Source of the DNA: Acorus gramineus
Taxonomy: Eukaryota; Streptophyta; Magnoliopsida; Acorales; Acoraceae
Direction: 5' to 3'
Assembly: GCA_030737835.1 (NCBI GenBank)
Contig: CM060851.1
Coordinates: forward strand, 10,225,611 to 10,289,610
Length of the DNA: 64,000 nucleotides
The notes beneath the pieces were generated by a model. That model did not search any database, was not told where the DNA came from, and saw only the letters and a list, made by a program, of their open reading frames with translations. The first letter of the stretch is position 1, and every line of letters begins with the position of its first letter. The position numbers were made by a program, and so were the translations under genes. This document shows positions 22,598-34,636 of this stretch, in pieces.

Positions 22598-25492
22598 AAT
22601 TGACAAATATTTCATACTTTTTTTATAAATTTGTTTATTTACTAATAATTAATATATTTATTTTTTTGAGACCTATTATAAATTCAACAAAAGCAGTTAC
22701 AACAGGTTATAATGTTACTATTTAAATATCCAAAATAACTTACTGGTTGAATCAGTGATCTTTTAACCATTTCATTTTTTCGGTTCGTTCGATTACTAAA
22801 ACATTGTCACCGCTAGTTATATAAAAGTATGTCATGGACATAAAAATGTCTAAGGTGAACGTTTGTGATCTACTTCATTTGAATATCAATTAAATTGAGA
22901 TTATTTTTTTATCAACAATAATTTTTATGATGCATGTAGTATCACTTAATCATTGGCCACACATGAATCCCAGACTATCCCCTATATCGATTATTCATTC
23001 AACAATTGGGAAGAACAGTTTGGCTGCGTGGATACTGCAAGCTAGGAAGGGAGAGAGAGAGAGAGAGAGAGAGTCCATGCACGTGCAAAAATTAAAGGGT
23101 AAAGGGAATGGGCATATGGTGAGTTGTAGCAAAAGGGGGAGCTGTCAATTACTTGGGACACACTCCATGGGAGACAGATCTTGTGCTTCACTCTCACTGT
23201 GTATAACAGAATAAAAAAATTTGCTCTGAATTGAAGAAACACACAACTATACAAGTGTACACCATCGTTTAAAGGTTCCACCTACTCAACATACTTTTTG
23301 GTAACCAACTCACTGGAGGAGGACAGTTTTTTTTTTTTTTGGGGGGGGGGGATTGCTTTTTCTGACTTTTTCTTTATATCTACCCTATGGAGAGAATTGA
23401 AGTTGTTATTTTCATGTCATGATGCTATTGCAAGATAATTTGCATGTATTCCTTAGATTTTAGACCTTATTTGGTATTTTAGTTTTATCCATATGATTAA
23501 TTATATCCATAAAATAGTAATAATCTGGATAATATATATAAGAGATTTTTCTGTTAGGTATTGATTTGTTATTTTTATAAAAAAAAAACATAAAAACTAT
23601 ATTTTTTTTTTATCTTGAATAAATTGAAAGTATATACTTGCGGGTATCATAGTTGTATAATAATTTAAGCTTTTTAATTATATGATAATTTTTTCACTAT
23701 TAGTTGATTGTATTTGAAAATGTGTGTACAAGAGACGTAAAATATATGACATGTTTTGGAATGTGTGATATTAAGTTTTTTTTTTTTAAAAAAAATGATA
23801 TGTAATGATATTTTAATTCATTAACATAAATAAAATAGATAAATACTCTATCCTTCTCCCAAAATTATTTTCAGACTTATACCAGTTAGTGGGAGGGCAT
23901 AATCTTCAATTTTTATACTGACAAAAAAATAATTTTTTGGGCAACAAATGAGACTTGTACTATTGATAATATTTTTAGAATACACAATTGATTTTTTTGT
24001 TTTTCGTGCTCTTAAAGAAAAGCTATAGTATGTGCATTTTTAATCCACTGTATATAATATCATTAAACGCGTCCCTTACCAAAAAAAAAAGGGCATTCTT
24101 CATTATCCATCCACCAACACCCACACAATCATCTGATTGCCTTATTTTGAAGGTTCAGGAATGTTAGATTTTAATTCGTATTTTGAAAAATGACATATTT
24201 GAGGAAACATAATATAATTATCATAGTGGACAACAAATTGGCCATAATATATCAAAATTTAAATTTGATCTAACACAACCAATTTTTTTATAGGCTTAAA
24301 GAGGTATAGGTGTTGTAAAATTAAGGAATATTATTTATATCATACAAACTTGGGATTAAACAATGTAATAAATAATATATTCCCAACAAATTTTAACTTT
24401 TTAAAGATATTAACTTGTCAAACAAAATATATATATTTTCACAAAAATTGAATTATATATTCAATGCATACCTTCTTTTAAACACGTGTAGTCTTCGTAT
24501 GATTTTATTTTTTTAAGATATATTCATGACCTAAATATGTATCTTCATAAATGAAGCATATACATATGGGTCTATTTATATAAAATGTACAATTACATTA
24601 TTCATTACATTTTTGAGACTCCGGTGGCTTGGAAATAAAAATTGCAAGCTCTCATTGAAGTGTTCTCGACATAATCAAAATATCTTTATATATGTTATCC
24701 TAAGCCAAAAGGCTTTTCTATCTTGCTAGAATAATGTTAGAGATAACCTATGGGACAATACAATGTACAGTCCATGGGACAATCCTACATACAAATTGGA
24801 CTTCATCTATTCACAAAAGAAAATGATATATATTCACATTTAGGGTGTAAATACATTTAGTCCATCTTGCCATTCAGACCAATTGTGTAAAAAATTTAAT
24901 CGAATTTATATTCAGATAAAAAGGATTTCCCTAATATTTTCCCTCTAATTAGTTTATGCACATAAACGTTTGCTACAATTCCCGTTAAAGAACCATTTCA
25001 TTGGCTGGGATCATTCTAAAGTGCTTCAAACTTTTCATCAGAATCAGATGCAGATTGAAGTCCCAATGACTTGTGAGAATTCTGATCAAGTGCACTGGCA
25101 AGGACACTGTGAACTAAAATGCTGTAACATTTAGAGGTCTCCTCCCCTCTTTGCCGACACAAAGGTCTTACTTAAATAAGGTGGTTTCTAGTTTCCATCT
25201 GTTGCTTGCACATAACATCAAGTTTGAATTACATCGGGACGATATCTCGTTAGTGTTAGATTCCATTAGTTCTCATTAACTAACACGTGTCACTTCACTT
25301 ATTTAAATTTTATGTCATTTTCAATCACATGTTAGTCTCATGTAACGTGTCATGTAACATTTTTAGAGACGTGAGTTTTGTGCTTCACTCTCGGATTAAC
25401 TAATATGTGTCACCACCACTCTTTGCATTGTTGATCTTGTTAGTCAGAAGAGTTTATTTTGAGCAAAATGGACATTCATCCAAATGCGACTA
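22598..25492. other. Intergenic stretch, AT-rich, no gene seen
   Basis: Contains a (GA)n microsatellite at about 23051-23073 and a T14G11 run at about 23326-23350. No open frame, tRNA or bounded element could be supported. Confidence 0.4.
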
Positions 25493-26020
25493 AAATTGCA
25501 AGATGGATAATGCCGACAATAATTCTCCAAACCTCTGTTTAGATAGTGGAATAAGGGAGGAATGTGGTGGAATAAGTCTCAAAACATGCTTGTTTAAAAG
25601 GAATGTGTGGGTATAGCTATGTCTAATATGTGGAAATAAGCTAATTTTGGTATTTCATGTCTTTATTGAAATTGCAAAATGGATAATGCCGACAATAATT
25701 CTCCAAACCTCTGTTTAGATAGTGGAATAAGGGAGGAATGTGGTGGAATAAGTCTCAAAACATGCTTGTTTAAAAGGAATGTGTGGGTATAGCTATGTCT
25801 AATATGTGGAAATAAGCTGATTTTGGTATTTTATGTCGTTATTGAAATTGCAAGATGGATAATGCCGACAATAATTCTCCAAACCTCTGTTTAGATAGTG
25901 GAATAAGGGAGGAATGTGGTGGAATAAGTCTCAAAACATGCTTGTTTAAAAGGAATGTGTGGGTATAGCTATGTCTAATATGTGGAAATAAGCTAATTTT
26001 GGTATTTCATGTCTTTATTG
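25493..26020. repeat. Three-copy 176-bp tandem repeat
   Basis: Units start at 25493, 25669 and 25845 (exact spacing 176) and the array ends at 26020. The copies are almost identical. The unit contains 'ctccaaacctctgtttagat', resembling a MITE terminus. Confidence 0.95.
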
Positions 26021-26211
26021 AAATTATGTTTTTCCATCTATTTTATTTTATAATTAGTATAAAAGGGCTCACATGTTAAATCATTTTTTTACTTTTTAAA
26101 AATTATTATTCACATCTTATTCATTTTTTATTTACATCTAATACATGATCATTTAAATAACAAAAACTTCATTATTACATTTAATTAATTTTCAGTGAGA
26201 ATACCTACAAA

Positions 26212-27082
26212 TAGGCCTGTCACGGGTCAGGTCCGGACCGGGTCGAGGTGGACCCGGACCCGACCCGTGGCAAGACCCGGCAGGTCCAGGTCCAACAGAG
26301 GACCCGGCTGGTCCTTAGAAATGTGGACCTGGACCCATCGGACCTGAGTCGACCCGACCTAACCCGAATACGGTTAATAAAAAAAAAAAGGGAGAGCTCA
26401 TGAATTTGTTTGTCTTATCATTCTATTAGGAAAATTTTGTATAAAGCATTAGTTTTGAGCTTTCTAAACTGGTGTCCTGACATTATGTTTGAACATATTT
26501 TTGTACAATTCAAAATAATAAACACTAACATATAACATTCAAAGTAAACAAAAATCTAAACAATATAACAATGAACTGAGAGGGAGAGCTAATGGTTATT
26601 TGTGTCACAAAGTAAACATTCAAAACAATAGACACTACATATTAATCTAAACAACATTTAAATCAATAAACACTAACATATTAACATAAACGATTAACAT
26701 AAATCATGCAACAAACCAATTAATTATACAAATTCAAAAGCTAATAAACTAATAAGGTTTGTCAACGGGCGTGTTTGATTGGTTATGGGTTATGATTTAT
26801 GGGCTTCGCTATGAACTTATGGATACAAAAATGAGTTAAAACTTATACTTGTAACTTGATAAATAAGAAACAAAATTATGAGTCAACTAATACTAATAGT
26901 TTTATAATATATGAGCATATACTAATACAACAGTCGAGTCTCAGGTCCAACGAGGTGGGGCGGGGTGGACCCGGACCTGACCCGTTTATATGTTCGGATC
27001 CACCGAATCGGGTCCATTACACTTGTAATCGGGTCCGGGTCAGGTTAGGTCCAAGTCTGGACCCGACCTGTTGATAGACCTA
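26212..27082. mobile_element. Non-autonomous hAT element
   Basis: 871 bp with an 8-bp TSD 'cctacaaa' (26204-26211, 27083-27090). Termini TAGGCCTGTCACGGGTCAGG and, reverse-complemented, TAGGTCTATCAACAGGTCGG. Subterminal regions are GC-rich with repeated 'ggacccgga' motifs, while the middle is AT-rich. No transposase. Confidence 0.85.
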
Positions 27083-27151
27083 CCTACAAATACAACCAAA
27101 TAAAAAAGTGATTATTCATCTCCTTATCTATATTGAAACAATGATCTATTA

Positions 27152-27410
27152 ACCCTTGTTTGGATAAAGAATTAAGTTATTGTGAAGTTTATGACTATTC
27201 TAATATAGATAAAGAATAAATGATTTTTTTTTTGTTTGGTTGTGTTTTTAATTATTCTCACTGTGGTAGTAAAAATAATTATATCATTTTATACTAGTTA
27301 ATTCTAATATACACATTCTCATTTATTTAGGTATTCCAAATACTCATTTTATCATTATTCCACCCTCTTTTCTATTTATTTTATTCACAGTTCTCCATTC
27401 AAACATGGGC
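27152..27410. mobile_element. Probable Tourist-like MITE
   Basis: Ends CCCTTGTTTGGATAAAGAA and (reverse complement) CCCATGTTTGAATGGAGAA are similar inverted repeats. The inside resembles the 1926 and 51534 MITEs (for example 'attattctca', 'ttatactag'). No clear TSD. It lies 91 bp beyond the 3' end of the chitinase-like CDS. Confidence 0.5.
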
Positions 27411-27500
27411 TCCTGAGAGTCGTCGTTCAAAGAGGGGGGCTACCCTTGTATTATTCTGGTTGATCAGAGTACATGAAAAAAGAAAAAAAGAGCAAAAAAA

Positions 27501-29155
27501 TCAACGTTTCATCGCCAACAAAACCTGCGATCGCTTCTCGTACCGGAATCCCCTACTCTTGGATTCGTCCGCGCACCACACAAATACACCACTGAGCTTT
27601 CCCTCCTTTCGAAGACGCTCGCACGCATCGAAGAACCCATGAGAGGGAGACAAGCCCTTGCTCCCATCGCTTATGAAACTCGTCATGATCTCACCTCCTC
27701 TGTATTTCCTGCTCTGCTTATCGAAGTACTTCAGAAACTGCGACACGGTCGTTGTGTTATCGTACGCGTAGAACTGGAAGTTCACAGTGTCTATCACACG
27801 CGCGTACTTCTTCCAGAGGGCCAGGTAGTGACTCTGCACGTCTTCATTATCGAAGGGAGCTATCGATGCAAACGATATGACTCTCTTCTTCTTCAGCGTC
27901 GTCAGGAGCTGCCCGATGCACTCCGCGAACGTCTCCGGGTCGGCTAGGAAATGCTCGTAGTCGATGTCGATGCCGTCCAAGTTGTACCTGTTAGAAGTAT
28001 CTCAACAAATAATTTATAAATTTAAAGAATGAGTAATATATAAAAACAATAAGATTGAGAGTATTAAGGGTTGGTTCCATGTTCAAGAGATACATATCAG
28101 ATGTTAACCTTAATTTACGTGGACAAGGTTTCACTGACATATATATTGTACCCACGATATAATTTTTTTTTTTCTCGCTTGGTAAATTTGTATTCTTGTA
28201 AAAATATTCAAATACATTGGAGACTAAAATTTTTGTCAAGAAGAAGACAATGGGCCTATAAAAGACTACAGAAGATTTTTTTTTGTAGAGACAAAACAAT
28301 GAATCTGTTTCCTTTTTTTCATTCATAAAAAAAAAAAAAAAAAAAGAGAGAATAGGTGTCCTTTTTATAGAAATAAAATAATTTTTTTAAATAAAAATAG
28401 ATATAATGCATTCAAATTCAACCACTGATTTGAAAAAACTTTAAACGAATCCTAAAACTCTAGATGGATTATTCTAATCGAATATCCATTTAATATTTGA
28501 ATAAATTATCTAAAGTGATATTGAATGTGCGATTGAAACGCTGAGTTTTTTAGAATTTTGTGTTCAAACTCAGTTTTTGAAAAACATTGTTGTATTAGCT
28601 TTTCAATCTTTAGGTTTTTTTTTCCTAAAAAAAGCAAATGGTGGTTTGAAAAGCTAAAGGATAAAAATGTGTTTCGAGTTGCGTTTGAAAATTTTTAATT
28701 AAAAAATTTCAACAGTACCTTCTAATGATCTTTGTCAGTGAAGAGACGGCGTTTGCGACCCAAGAATCAACCGACACGGGGGTGAAGTTCGCGGGCTGAC
28801 TGAAAACGCTGTCGCCGCCGAGGCTCAGAGCGACCTTGACATTGCTGTGCTGATGTTTTATTGAAACAACGTCTGATGGGGAGAGGTTGTTTGTGTCCCA
28901 GAAGATGTTGAAGTTGCCGTTGGTCGGTGTCGGAGGTGACGAAGTCGTGTAGTCGATGGCGAAGGAGAGGATGAAGTGAAAGTCGACGTTGGGATTGATG
29001 GGTACGTCGGAGAACTTGACGCCTGTGAATTCTGCTCCTATGTACTCGCTGAATAGCTTGTTCTGGGAAGAATATTGAATTGCTTGTGTTTTGGGAACAA
29101 GTAGTAGTAGTGTTGGGAGGAGGACTAGAAAGATTGAGAGATTTGGGGAGCACAT
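27501..29155 (-). CDS. Secreted GH18 chitinase-like protein (chitinase 2-like), two exons
   Basis: Exon 1 is 29155-28719 and exon 2 is 27987-27501; the 731-nt intron is GT-AG and splits codon 146. CDS 924 nt, 307 aa. Residues 1-25 form a signal peptide (Leu-rich core, cleavage expected after KTQA), so the product should enter the apoplast or vacuole. The GH18 signature LDGIDIDYE lies at 149-157 with the DxxDxDxE acid residues (D150, D153, D155, E157) intact, so catalysis is possible. A TIM-barrel SLGG-type strand (VALSLGGDS) precedes it. The length and the [14 protein letters not shown] context fit the chitinase 2/tulip bulb chitinase-like group related to RuBisCO-associated proteins, not class III hevamine. 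An in-frame upstream ATG at 29284 would add 43 residues before the signal peptide; I rejected it. The true substrate (chitin or other GlcNAc polymer) is not shown. Confidence 0.9.
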
Positions 29156-29390
29156 TTTAAAGGTTTTTTTTTTTTTTTGGGGGGGGGGGGGTGGTTTGGA
29201 GTGATTTGTGTGGAAGAAATGGAGATGGTGGGGGATATGTAGGTGGAGGAAAGTGAGAGGAAACACTGATCCACAATTCCACATATATGGTTTGGTTGGT
29301 CTCTGGAAAGAGACATGAGTGGGTTAGGTATAGCCGGAGCAGTGTCTTTTCTTTAATTGATTCATCGCATCCAATTGGGATGTGGTGAAT

Positions 29391-29405
29391 CTTCTTATAT
29401 ATTTT
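29391..29405 (-). promoter_or_regulatory. TATA box of the chitinase-like gene
   Basis: On the minus strand AAAATATATAAG lies about 240 nt upstream of the ATG, which would place transcription start near 29365. The leader carries a G10/T13-type run (plus strand 29166-29191) just before the start codon. Confidence 0.5.
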
Positions 29406-29419
29406 AAGATTTGCCATAA

Positions 29420-30366
29420 TTTATGTTTGTTTGATTTTTCTTGTTTATTAGATGGATTAAGTTCTAAGCTGCTTTACTTATAGTTCTACTTTGATAACAA
29501 AAACTACACATATTCATTTTAAAATGTATAGTAACCTCTATTTATAACTTCTAAATAAATGCATATGTGTTGAAGCAAAATTATAACTACGTCCGCCATG
29601 ATGTATACGTATGTGACAACATATATCCGTATGATTGTATCTCTAATATGAAGATATGTGAATATGACATACATTATAAAGTTATATTTGTTTGTTTTAT
29701 ATATGTTTTAAATTTAATTATCATGTATGATTAATTATAATCTTAAAATTTTAGTTCTCTTTGTATCATTTATGAAGAAAACGAGATGTCCTAAAATTTG
29801 ATCATCTAAACTATTATTCATATTTAGAATATGTTCAACTATCTGAAAAATATATGTGTCTTTGGATATTATTATTATCTATACCCAAATGATTTAGGAT
29901 ATGATTGTTAATTTTTAAAGTGAACTTTGTTTAATTTTTTTTAATATATATAAGGAATATAGTGAGACAACTTGTAATTTTGTGTGAGGTATTTTTGACT
30001 TGTTTGCACAAGTATTCACCACCATTCATTCCAACAACCACCACCACCCAACCACCTTATTCATTTGTCACTATCCCTAACCTTGACTTCCATTGTCCGA
30101 TCAATATTTAATTTCCCCTTGAAAACCATAGATGTCTCATTACCTATGCATTGACCACTACTTTTCCATAAGCCTCCCTTACCAATGCATTGGTAAAAAC
30201 ATTGACTACCATTTTCCATAAACATCCATTTACTCATACATTGGTATTCCACACTAGTTGTTATGAGTACCAACTTCTGCCATAAACCATTTCCTATACA
30301 ATATTGCCTATACAAGAAACTCATTTCCACCATTTCCCTCAATCAACTCATCCCACAAAAAAAAAA
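29420..30366. other. Intergenic, chitinase-like gene upstream region, no gene seen
   Basis: AT-rich to 30000, then a CA-rich stretch (CCACCA repeats) up to the MULE at 30367. No open frame with family similarity. Confidence 0.35.
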
Positions 30367-31835
30367 GAAGTTTGTTACACAAGCCCCAACATATAGGCCC
30401 CTCCCACAGGCCCCTTAAGTTGTCAAAATGTAATTGGTTGTGTTTGTTGCTTTTTACAAAAGGGAAAAAAAGCTAAATACTAAAATACCCCTAATTAAAA
30501 CCCACTCCTCCATTCCGCCGTTACCCTCTTTTTCCTTTTTTTTTCCTCACTCAAGTCCGTCCCTCTCGGCGATTCAAACTCATTCGAAAAAATTTAGGGT
30601 TTCCAAAGACTCAAATGTGAATCGAAATTACAATAAAAAAGAAACCCCCTTTTATCTAAAATGAAGAAGAAAACCTAATATTTCTTGGAAAATCGATTTG
30701 AAAAAAAAAAGTGTTCTTCCGGAGGTTTCAAAAACAGCCAAAAAATGGGTATGCAACCCTTTTTTTGGTATTTCAGAAAACCTCTCTGTTATTTTTGAAG
30801 ATCTTATGATTACATGGAAATGAATTTTTTCCTAGGGTTCTTTTTTCCGAAAAGTTACAAAAACTCATTGACTTTTTTTGGACAGAAAACTGAAATGTAT
30901 GATGAAATTATGTTTCTGTTTGTTATAAAAATGTAGGTGACAATCAGATTAATGTAACCATATTTCAGTTACAAGTATTTTTCATCTTACTTAATATCAC
31001 TGATATGTGCAATGTAATTACCATGTGTGAAATGTATCTAACTGTAAGTTGATAATGGTACATATAAGTGATCAACAAATGTAACTAACTATTACATTGC
31101 ATCGTTGAATGTAACTTTTTTAAGAATGTAACCAACTTTCATTCAATTTAGTTTTTGTGTGTATGCATGTTATGATTTATGTTTCTTTATCATTATATGT
31201 TTTTTTTTTTGTTACTAGTATGCACAATGTAGCTAGCATCTCTTCATAATAATTATATTATGTTAATGTAAATTTCTTTGTATGTATTTTTTAAATTAAA
31301 AATGTATTTACAGTTTGTTTCATGTCACTGCTATGCTGAAGGTAACTTCATTTGAAATGTAACTGAGTCCACTATATTCTTACATTTAAATGCAAAAAAT
31401 AACAAATAAAACTAATGTACTGTTGTAATCACTAAAAATCAAATAAACATAAAAAAACTAAAAATGGAATAATATGACTCATAGTTCCACTATGATCATA
31501 TTAAGAGTCGATTGAAATGTAACTCATTGAGAATAACTCTTTAGCTAATGTAACTAACTATTAGAACAAATTGTGAAAAGCCTGAACAAAAAAAAAAATT
31601 CCACGAAAATGAATGGATGATTCAAATGTTGAAATTCAAAAAAGAAAAAAAAACAGATTTGAATGCCCAGACGCTTGATTTTAGAAACTAATTATAGTCC
31701 CATTTTCTGAACTGCCCCATTAATTACGGTGAACATTAACAAACACACTTAAGGGGTATTTTGGGTAATCCAATCTATGTCATGTCATGGGGCTTACAAA
31801 GAGGCCCACGAAATGGGGCTTGTCAATCATTTTCC
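30367..31835. mobile_element. Non-autonomous MULE, GGCCCC-terminus family, copy 2
   Basis: 1469 bp. Left terminus has AAGCCCC...AGGCCCC...AGGCCCC blocks followed by 'aattggttg'; the right terminus has the complementary 'catggggctt...aggccc...atggggctt'. The interior is dense in ATGTAAC motifs, as in copies 1 and 3. Flanks 'aaaaaaaaa' and 'atataaaaa' match 7 of 9. A pyrimidine-rich, 5'-UTR-like segment lies at about 30490-30600; it may be captured gene sequence. Confidence 0.75.
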
Positions 31836-34299
31836 ATATAAAAATCCCAACACCACCCAAAACACACACTTGTGCAAACTTTATCTTTTTGCTCAATTTT
31901 GGATGTAAATTACTTGAATCTTGTAGTGAAATCTAAGTTGTTAATTTTCCCTCATCTTGTAATAATTGTTCATTCTTTTTCTACTTTTAGTTGTGAGTCT
32001 TGAACTTGTGTGACATTGGTTGTACTATTCAAGAGTCTCGTATCTCTCCACAAGGATACATCAATCCATGTTAGGATGACATATAATGGACTGAAAATTT
32101 ATTGTGTCTGTACATGTTTTGAGTTTCAATAATATTCAAATACACATTCATTTATTTTATTCAGAGAGTATAAAACTGAGTTCATTATAGGCTCCGAATA
32201 TTATAAGAAATTTAGATCCTTAGATGTCAAAACAATCCAAACAAATAATCCAAGTGAACAATCCCACAAGATCTCCAGAGCTACTACATAACCACTGTAT
32301 AATACTCAAGCCCTCGGATTTATATCTAAATAGAATAAAATAATCACACAGCTAAATATATTATTAAGTTTGACAAGCCTTCGAATGTCTAACACAGAAG
32401 AAACTTAACTGCATGATTATTTAATCACAACTCCCACATGCTATCGAGAGAGTTTTTCAAAAGAGGGTGTTCACTAATTATGTTTGACTAGCTTTTTACA
32501 CTAAATGATGTTATAGTAGATAAGGTAAAAGGTGTAGAAATAATGTGAATGCCTAGGTTCAAGTAAAAGAGGTTTACTAAGCTCAAATTTCAAGTTTTTG
32601 GGTCATATAAAAAGGTTTTTGGGTAATTAATTTTGAGTTTTTTTTTTCAACCCTTTATTTTTTTAGGGTACTGAATTTTTTTATCATTTGAAACCTCTCA
32701 AGTTAGCTATTACAATTTTTATATGTCATTTCATCTCATTTCCGTTGTCTATTCCATTTTATACATTGTCATGCACTATGTGTACGTTGTAACTTGTACA
32801 CTGTTATATATATATCCATATCTTGTTAAATATATTTTTTTTTATTGGTTATCTTGTTAAATATTGTTTTGTCAATCTTGTACCAGTTAAATTTCGTATA
32901 CTTTATCCCCCCTTTGTAAATTGTGACATAACTTGCACATATGAATCATATTTGGAATGGAGAAATATAATAATTAACTTGTGGTTGTTAATTTTCATTT
33001 GCTAAAAAAATTGAGTGATTTAAAATAAATAAAGGATTAAATAACGGTACTTAGAATTAATTCCCCCAAGATTTTTCAACGCATACATCTCGCATATCAG
33101 TACGATTAGTCAGATTTAAGACTTGATAGAAACCAAACGAGCATGGCTACATTCTGTCCATTTTACAGTTTCATTTTACCTCATTAGCCACACGCACTCA
33201 TTGTAATGAGGTATATATATGTTGAAAAAACTTAGGTTTTGACCATTCCTTGATCAAATGGGTTCAACTATTTTTTTTAATGAAAACCCATTGGATTGCG
33301 TTCCTCTCATCGAGGAGATGAACGTAATATATTTACATTTTCAAAACTATTTTTGGGTGAATGAGAAGATTGGATCCAAAGTTTTCCTAATAACATGGTG
33401 AAAGTAATTGGTGATCAGGGAAGAAAAAGTTATAGTCTCATATTGCTTGTTGAGAGAAAGTATTGATGATTTATAAGATCAGCTCTTTGTACTCTAGTGA
33501 ATTGCTTTTGGGGGACACCATATGGTGGACCTTTCCATGTGACGTGGTGCATGCGCGCGGGCGTATTGGACATTTTAGAGGCGCACTTCGCATCGTCGCT
33601 AGGAGCGGAAGCTTTTTCTTTTTGGACTTTTTGTCAAATCGGATGGTGAAAATCATTTTTATCATATGCAATCTGAATCGTCCATCGGAGGAGACCTCAG
33701 ATACAATATGGGCCATCAGATCAACGGCTACGATTTGACCGTTGGTTGTTTGAATGAGGGGTGCCTCAGACTCTGTTACAGTGAAAACTGTACAGAGAAA
33801 TGGACTCCTCTAAGAGTCTCTTAACTAATTTTTTCTTCTATAAATTCCACCCAGTCATTGCATTTTGAAACATCCAATCATTCATTGTACTAGGCATTCC
33901 AGTCCCTAGAGTTTGCATTGAGTCTCCATAGCATTCCACTCAGTAATAGAGAGTGTAAACAAGTTGGTTCGTTGTCCCTTCGGTTCGAAGTGCTGCACTC
34001 TAGGGAGTCGACCGTTGTATCTTACAAGACTGTCGCCAGAACCGTGAACATCAATGCGAGGTGAATATTCTCTTAATAGAGTCCAACTCTAGCTTCGGTC
34101 TTCCTTTTTCCAGAACAGAACAGACTCGCCAATCCAGTAAGCTTGGTTGTTCTTCTTCACTCTGTTATCACTACTACTGTTTTGTAGACATAACTCTGAA
34201 CTGCTTTGAATTACAGTATATACCTCATTAAAAAAAAAAATTTATACATTTTATAAAAGAATCATTATAATTAATTGAAGTACATATTTTATTTTTTAC
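31836..34299. other. Intergenic stretch left of the Copia element
   Basis: Mostly AT-rich. From about 33530 to 34180 the composition is more GC-rich, with a TATA-like CTATAAATTCC at about 33838-33848 and CTAG/TCG-rich sequence after it. This could be an unrecognised LTR or an untranslated exon; no frame or boundary supports either. Confidence 0.3.
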
Positions 34300-34432
34300 T
34301 GTTAGATTATATGTGTTATCTTATAATATGTGTAGTGTATTACACGTGTAACTCCTAGACATTTGTGTATATAAAGGGACTAACCCCTAAGTGGAATACA
34401 AGGATTCATTATTTCATTCTCTGTTTCTAACA
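34300..34432 (+). repeat. 5' LTR of Copia element
   Basis: 133 bp, begins TGTTAG and ends CTAACA. Contains a TATATAAAG promoter-like box near 34370. Same sequence as the 3' LTR. Confidence 0.97.
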
Positions 34433-34444
34433 TGGTATCAGAGC
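34433..34444 (+). promoter_or_regulatory. Primer-binding site (tRNA-iMet complement)
   Basis: TGGTATCAGAGC directly abuts the 5' LTR, the standard Copia primer-binding site for initiator methionine tRNA. Confidence 0.95.
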
Positions 34445-34636
34445 TAGAAATTAAAAAACCCTAGTTTTTTTTTTAATTTTTCTAACATGGTATCTTATAA
34501 TTTTTCTCTGTTTCTAACTCGGTCATAACTTTCTCTCCGGAAGTCCGATTAAGGTGATCCAGGAGTCCATTTTACTCGATTTTTCGTGCTCTACGTCCTC
34601 GTCTGCTTCTGATCTTCATCCGAGTGATTCTGCACA

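Noticed and set aside
22927..23281. Open frames around the (GA)n tract, and a possible microRNA hairpin with 'cttcactctcactgtg'
   Set aside because: Frames depend on the microsatellite, and I could not pair a convincing hairpin or match a known plant microRNA.
29981..32060. Possible solo LTR enclosing the MULE at 30367
   Set aside because: Promoter-like 'atataaaaatccc' and CA-rich sequence on both sides are suggestive, but no TG/CA ends with a matching 5-bp duplication could be fixed.
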